Below are positions 60,879 through 64,000 of a DNA stretch of 64,000 bases, in pieces (the first letter of the stretch is position 1; every line of letters begins with the position of its first letter). This stretch comes from Peribacillus acanthi (GTDB lineage: Bacteria > Bacillota > Bacilli > Bacillales > DSM-1321), in the NCBI RefSeq assembly GCF_003073175.1, contig NZ_QBBX01000006.1, positions 15,654-79,653 of the forward strand, in the 5' to 3' direction. The translations under genes were made by a program, and so were the position numbers. Below the pieces are notes generated by a model, which saw only the letters and a list, made by a program, of their open reading frames with translations, was not told where the DNA came from and ran no database searches.

Positions 60879-62243
60879 TTACTTATTGTCATGCTTGTCT
60901 CTATTTGAGTGTCCATTACCTTTGTGGTCATCATGTCTGTTCTCTTTGCCTTTTTGATTACCTTGGTATTTAGATTCTTTATGATCTTTTTGTTTATGAT
61001 TGTGTTGTTTATTATGGTCTCTATCATATTTTTTGCCTTTGTCTTCATGTTTCTCATGCTTTGGCACTGTAGGTGTTTTCACTTCTGGTTTTATAGGTTT
61101 TACGGCTTTTTCTTTTACTACTTTTTCATGCTTTACTTTTTCTTTAGCTGGTTTTTCTTCATTCTTATGCTCATGCTTAACTTTTACTGGTTTTTGTATG
61201 TCTTTTTTCACCGGAGCAACCACTGGTACTACAGTAGTTTCTTCTGTTTTTGTTTTATCTTCAGAAGTAGTTTCTTCAGGTTTAGTTGTATCCTCCGTTA
61301 CTGGTGCGGTAGTAGCCTGATCTTCTTGTTTTTCTTCTTCTTTTTCAGCATATTTCTTTTCAATTTTTTCAAGTTTCTTTGCTACTTTATCGAAAGCTTT
61401 CTTGATGTTCTTTTCTATAGCATCATATGCTTTTGGACTACCAATTTGTTTTTCTTCCATCTTTTTCAATACTGCCATTAAAGCGAAATAATTTTGATTC
61501 ATCATTTCTTCTAATTCTTTCAATTCTGCCAAATCTTCAGTAGGTGTAGCTTCTGTTGTTTCTTTATCTTCCTCTACCTTAGCAGTATCGTCTGAAGTCG
61601 TTCCATCTTCTACTTTTGGTTCTTCTGTTTTTGGTTCTTCTGTTTTTGGCTCTTCTGTTTTTGGTTGTTCCACTTTTGGCTCTTCAGTTTTCGGCTCTTC
61701 TGTTTTTGGTTGTTCCACTTTTGGCTCTTCAGTTTTCGGTTCTTCAGCTTTTGGTTCTTCAGCTTTTGGTTCTTCAGCTTTTGGTTCTTCAGCTTTTGGC
61801 TCTTCTGCTGGTTCAGTTTTTACAACTTCCTCAACTGCTTCCATATTGCCCATTGCTAGTTTAATTGTTTCAATTGCTTCTTCTTTTTTGCCTTCAGCGA
61901 ATAATGCTTGTGCTTCAGCAAGACGCTCAGATGCAAATTCTGAGAGTAATTCTGCTTGCTTTACATCGTTAACTGTTAATGCTAAACGGATTTTTTCGAT
62001 AATCGTTTTTGTGAAGTATAAGAAATCTCCCGGTACTAAAGCTGGAGCTTCGTATTTCTCAGTTGTTTCTGTTAAATCGATATTCTGTAAGTCTACAGTT
62101 TCCACCGTATTTGTTGCAGTGTTTTCTTCAGCTAAAGCAGAAAATGCTCCAGAGAATGTAAATGTTCCAGCCATTACTAAAGCTAACGTAGACTTTGCTA
62201 GCTTATTTAAATTTTTCACGTTGCGTACAGGATCTTTTTTCAT
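60879..62243 (-). CDS. Secreted DUF5667-type protein with Pro-Glu-Lys repeats
   Basis: A 454-residue exported protein: signal peptide ending at ALA (about residue 38), then a DUF5667-like helical domain (about 65-150; LVPGDFLYFTKTIIEKIRLA, AERLAEAQALFAEGKKEEAI). A Pro/Glu/Lys repeat region of EEPKxEEPK type (about 150-208) follows, a second helical segment (about 235-305), and a long Lys/His/Asp-rich tail. No anchor or LPXTG motif. Function unknown. Adjacent to sigI, which may be coincidence. Confidence 0.8.
   Translation of the reverse strand: MKKDPVRNVKNLNKLAKSTLALVMAGTFTFSGAFSALAEENTATNTVETVDLQNIDLTETTEKYEAPALVPGDFLYFTKTIIEKIRLALTVNDVKQAELLSEFASERLAEAQALFAEGKKEEAIETIKLAMGNMEAVEEVVKTEPAEEPKAEEPKAEEPKAEEPKAEEPKTEEPKVEQPKTEEPKTEEPKVEQPKTEEPKTEEPKTEEPKVEDGTTSDDTAKVEEDKETTEATPTEDLAELKELEEMMNQNYFALMAVLKKMEEKQIGSPKAYDAIEKNIKKAFDKVAKKLEKIEKKYAEKEEEKQEDQATTAPVTEDTTKPEETTSEDKTKTEETTVVPVVAPVKKDIQKPVKVKHEHKNEEKPAKEKVKHEKVVKEKAVKPIKPEVKTPTVPKHEKHEDKGKKYDRDHNKQHNHKQKDHKESKYQGNQKGKENRHDDHKGNGHSNRDKHDNK
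61618..61809. repeat. 15-bp coding tandem repeats with a 45-bp duplication
   Basis: Twelve 15-bp units (GGTTCTTCTGTTTTT and variants on the plus strand) plus a partial one encode EEPK-type pentapeptides. A 45-bp block of three units (starting 61648 and 61693) is repeated exactly, showing recent slippage or unequal exchange. Confidence 0.85.
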
Positions 62244-62279
62244 GATTGTGTCACCTCATAAGAATTTTGTAATTTTTGT

Positions 62280-62295
62280 ATGAAATATATTTCAT
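62280..62295. promoter_or_regulatory. 16-bp palindrome upstream of the DUF5667-type gene
   Basis: ATGAAATATATTTCAT is self-complementary and lies 36 bases upstream of the start codon. It may be an operator; it is AT-rich, so chance is possible. Confidence 0.3.
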
Positions 62296-62497
62296 GAAAC
62301 TAATACGCTATGTGACAAATTTTTTATGGGGGTAAAAGTTTGTCAAAAAATAATGGCAACTATTTTCCTATAGGTAAAATCGTTGATATATAAGGGTTTT
62401 CAAAAGAAATATTAAAAATAATTCTTTTTTCATTTGGGAGATTCTTACTAAATAAAAATCAGGAAATTTTCTTTGAGAATACTTTTTATACAAAAAA

Positions 62498-62520
62498 ACC
62501 CTTACCTGTTGGTAAAGGGT
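62498..62520 (-). terminator. Terminator of the right-end MFS gene
   Basis: A stem of ACCC...ACC with GGT...GGGT (one bulged base) is followed on the minus strand by a run of seven T. Confidence 0.8.
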
Positions 62521-62527
62521 CAATTTA

Positions 62528-63736
62528 TCATATGGAAGTAGATTGATTATCTATTACTGTTTTCGTCTGTTTTTGACGAATTGCAAATGCAATGACAAGT
62601 GCCATCGACAATCCTCCGTAACAGAGCACCATTTTCTTAAAGCCAATTGTATCTAAAAAGAATCCTGCACTCACCAGAATAAGTTGGAAGAGAATTCTGT
62701 CCATCATACCTCGGAATGAGAAAAAGCGGCCATGAAATTCTCTGTTAATCATGGTTTGGAACATGGTGGCGGCTACAGGAAAAAATGAGCCTGCCGCTAT
62801 TCCAAATATTGCGAAAGAAATGATGGATGGGATTTTGTCATCTGCAAAAAAGAGAGACAAGTGTGAAAATGCGATTCCTGCTGCGCATACCATTAGAATT
62901 TTCACAGAATCACGACCTGGTGAAAAGCGCTTAATGAAATAGGCCCCGATCATAAAAGAAATTCCCTCGGTTGTATATAACCAGCCTTTGATTGTAGGGT
63001 CATGCTGCATTTCACTGATTTTTAAAACCATCAAATTAAAACTTCCAATAAACATAGTTGGGACAAGCATTAGTACCAATCCTAGCACCACTGGAGGATT
63101 GGATTTGATTATCGGCCATACCTCCTTGAATCCACCCTTTTGCTTTTGTGCTTTGTTTGGATTTTGTTTAGGAATGTCCTCCTTAATGTCGAGCATTAAA
63201 GTACAAATAAGTATTAGAACATAAGAGAGTAGCGTTAGAAAATACATATTGAATAAGGAAATATACAATAGAAGCATTCCAGCTAACGCAGTACCAAAGA
63301 TTCTTGCAACGGTTCCTACATTCATATGTAAACCATTTAAACTTAGAAGTTGATCATCTCTAGCAATTAGCGGAATTGCTGCCTGTAAAGCAGGGAAATA
63401 AAAGGCAGCTGAAATTCCAAGCACCAACATATAAACGCTCATCCAGAGTACCTGTTCTGTCCATATTGCGACAAACATAAATACAACAGCTAAAATACGT
63501 GCCATTCCTGCATAAATCATGACCTTCTTTTTCGATGATCGATCAATGATTCTTCCTGCCATCGGTCCAAAAAGCACCCCAATGAACAACCCTACAAACA
63601 ATATTAAAGATTTATGGAAATCTGATGGTACTAGTTTTTGTAAAAATTCAAGATTCCCAATAATTCCTACCCACATTCCAAGATTGGCTATGAACTCTCC
63701 CGCCATTAAAATCCATATATTTTTATTTCGAAACAT
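62528..63736 (-). CDS. MFS transporter
   Basis: A 402-residue major facilitator with about 12 helices, like the MFS_3 (enterobactin/macrolide-exporter-type) subgroup. The motif A position is GPMAGRIIDRSSKKKVMIYAG. The central loop is Lys-rich (DIKEDIPKQNPNKAQKQKGG). Substrate unknown. Single gene. Confidence 0.85.
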   Translation of the reverse strand: MFRNKNIWILMAGEFIANLGMWVGIIGNLEFLQKLVPSDFHKSLILFVGLFIGVLFGPMAGRIIDRSSKKKVMIYAGMARILAVVFMFVAIWTEQVLWMSVYMLVLGISAAFYFPALQAAIPLIARDDQLLSLNGLHMNVGTVARIFGTALAGMLLLYISLFNMYFLTLLSYVLILICTLMLDIKEDIPKQNPNKAQKQKGGFKEVWPIIKSNPPVVLGLVLMLVPTMFIGSFNLMVLKISEMQHDPTIKGWLYTTEGISFMIGAYFIKRFSPGRDSVKILMVCAAGIAFSHLSLFFADDKIPSIISFAIFGIAAGSFFPVAATMFQTMINREFHGRFFSFRGMMDRILFQLILVSAGFFLDTIGFKKMVLCYGGLSMALVIAFAIRQKQTKTVIDNQSTSI

Positions 63737-63850
63737 TCCGTATCACAGCCTTATTTTTTTATTTCGTAATACTAAGTATATTACTGCTTTTGTAAATTAC
63801 TGTCTATATAATTGAAATATTTAAAGACAAAACAAAGTCTAGATCAAAAG

Positions 63851-63880
63851 AAAAAGCTGACTTGTCATAGTCAGCTTTTG
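63851..63880. terminator. Terminator at the right end
   Basis: The stem AAAAGCTGACT/AGTCAGCTTTT with a 6-8-nt loop ends a few bases before the stop of the partial gene at the window edge. Confidence 0.8.
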
Positions 63881-63885
63881 TCACT

Positions 63886-64000
63886 CTATTTTTCCATTAA
63901 CCCTTCTTCTCTTTCTTCATTCTTTCTACTTGAAAGTAATAAGCCGGCAACGACGATTGCAATTAGTACACCCCAGAATACAATCTTCCAAGGTTTAGAT
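63886..64000 (-). CDS. C-terminus of a membrane protein (partial)
   Basis: The last 37 residues of a gene running in from beyond the window. A single hydrophobic helix (WKIVFWGVLIAIVVAGLLLS) is followed by a charged tail ending in EEGLMEK. This suggests the last TM segment of a transporter, but the family cannot be told. Confidence 0.7.
   Translation of the reverse strand, partial: SKPWKIVFWGVLIAIVVAGLLLSSRKNEEREEGLMEK

Noticed and set aside
61618-61809. Short regular repeats considered as a CRISPR array
   Set aside because: Units are 15 bp, in frame and coding, with no spacers and no cas genes.
61616-61864. Hydrophobic open frames on the plus strand over the DUF5667 repeat region (also 60909-61481 and 61665-61859)
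   Set aside because: They are antisense to a Glu/Lys/Pro-rich protein whose codons read backwards as Leu/Phe; no ribosome-binding site.

Overview
The window is low-GC DNA from an endospore-forming Bacillus-type Firmicute. It carries a small acid-soluble spore protein gene, spo0E, sporulation-type sensor kinases, sigI/rsgI, ptsHI and a Bacillus-type methionine salvage cluster. Gene order follows the sigI-to-ykwC segment of Bacillus subtilis, read backwards: ykwC, ptsI, ptsH, ykvS, ykvI, a sensor kinase and an MhqR-like MarR gene, spo0E, ykvA, mtnD-B-X-W, mtnE, mtnU, an mtnA position, ogt, kinE, ykrP, ktrD, rsgI/sigI and an ssp gene. The synteny is judged from family recognition and memory of the B. 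subtilis order, not from a search. Lineage-specific genes are interleaved.

Left third (1-21.2 kb): the end of a YkwC-like dehydrogenase; ptsHI with an unusually structured upstream region; a secreted thermonuclease lipoprotein; a PilZ protein; an SDR; a sigma-70-family factor whose GTG start lies in a palindrome; a CapA-like protein; YkvS; a CPBP membrane protease; a lipoprotein; YkvI behind a terminator-like hairpin; a six-TM PAS histidine kinase; an alpha/beta hydrolase; an RND exporter (SwrC-like); an M3 oligoendopeptidase; and MhqR. A 594-bp transposase-free element with terminal inverted repeats and an 11-bp target duplication sits between the RND gene and its own terminator.

Middle (21.2-44.4 kb): a complete fixABCX operon (electron-transfer flavoprotein plus its quinone oxidoreductase), a ZIP metal transporter, a second PilZ gene overlapping the spo0E end, a CPA2 antiporter, RecQ, YkvA, a DMT transporter, and methionine salvage. 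Salvage is arranged as mtnW-mtnX-mtnB-mtnD behind a SAM-I riboswitch, with divergent mtnE and mtnU. A second SAM-I riboswitch on the opposite strand controls a 136-residue protein that looks like a diverged N-terminal domain of MtnA alone. mtnK and a full mtnA are absent here. ogt and kinE follow; kinE has a good SigH-type promoter.

Right third (44.4-64 kb): an MFS gene divergent from an HxlR regulator, a polyamine-acetyltransferase-like GNAT, a B12-binding radical SAM protein, two tiny translationally coupled genes, hmp with nsrR and an NsrR-like operator (nitric oxide detoxification), ktrD, a CdaR-type regulator with glcD-glcF (glycolate oxidation), a DadA/YurR-like oxidoreductase, an ssp gene with a SigG-type promoter, sigI-rsgI with a SigI-like promoter, a repeat-rich secreted DUF5667-type protein, and an MFS transporter.

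No rRNA, tRNA, CRISPR array, prophage or complete transposase was recognised. Many start codons are placed downstream of the longest open frame because a Shine-Dalgarno sequence, a stop/start overlap or a promoter fixes them. All family assignments are by eye.
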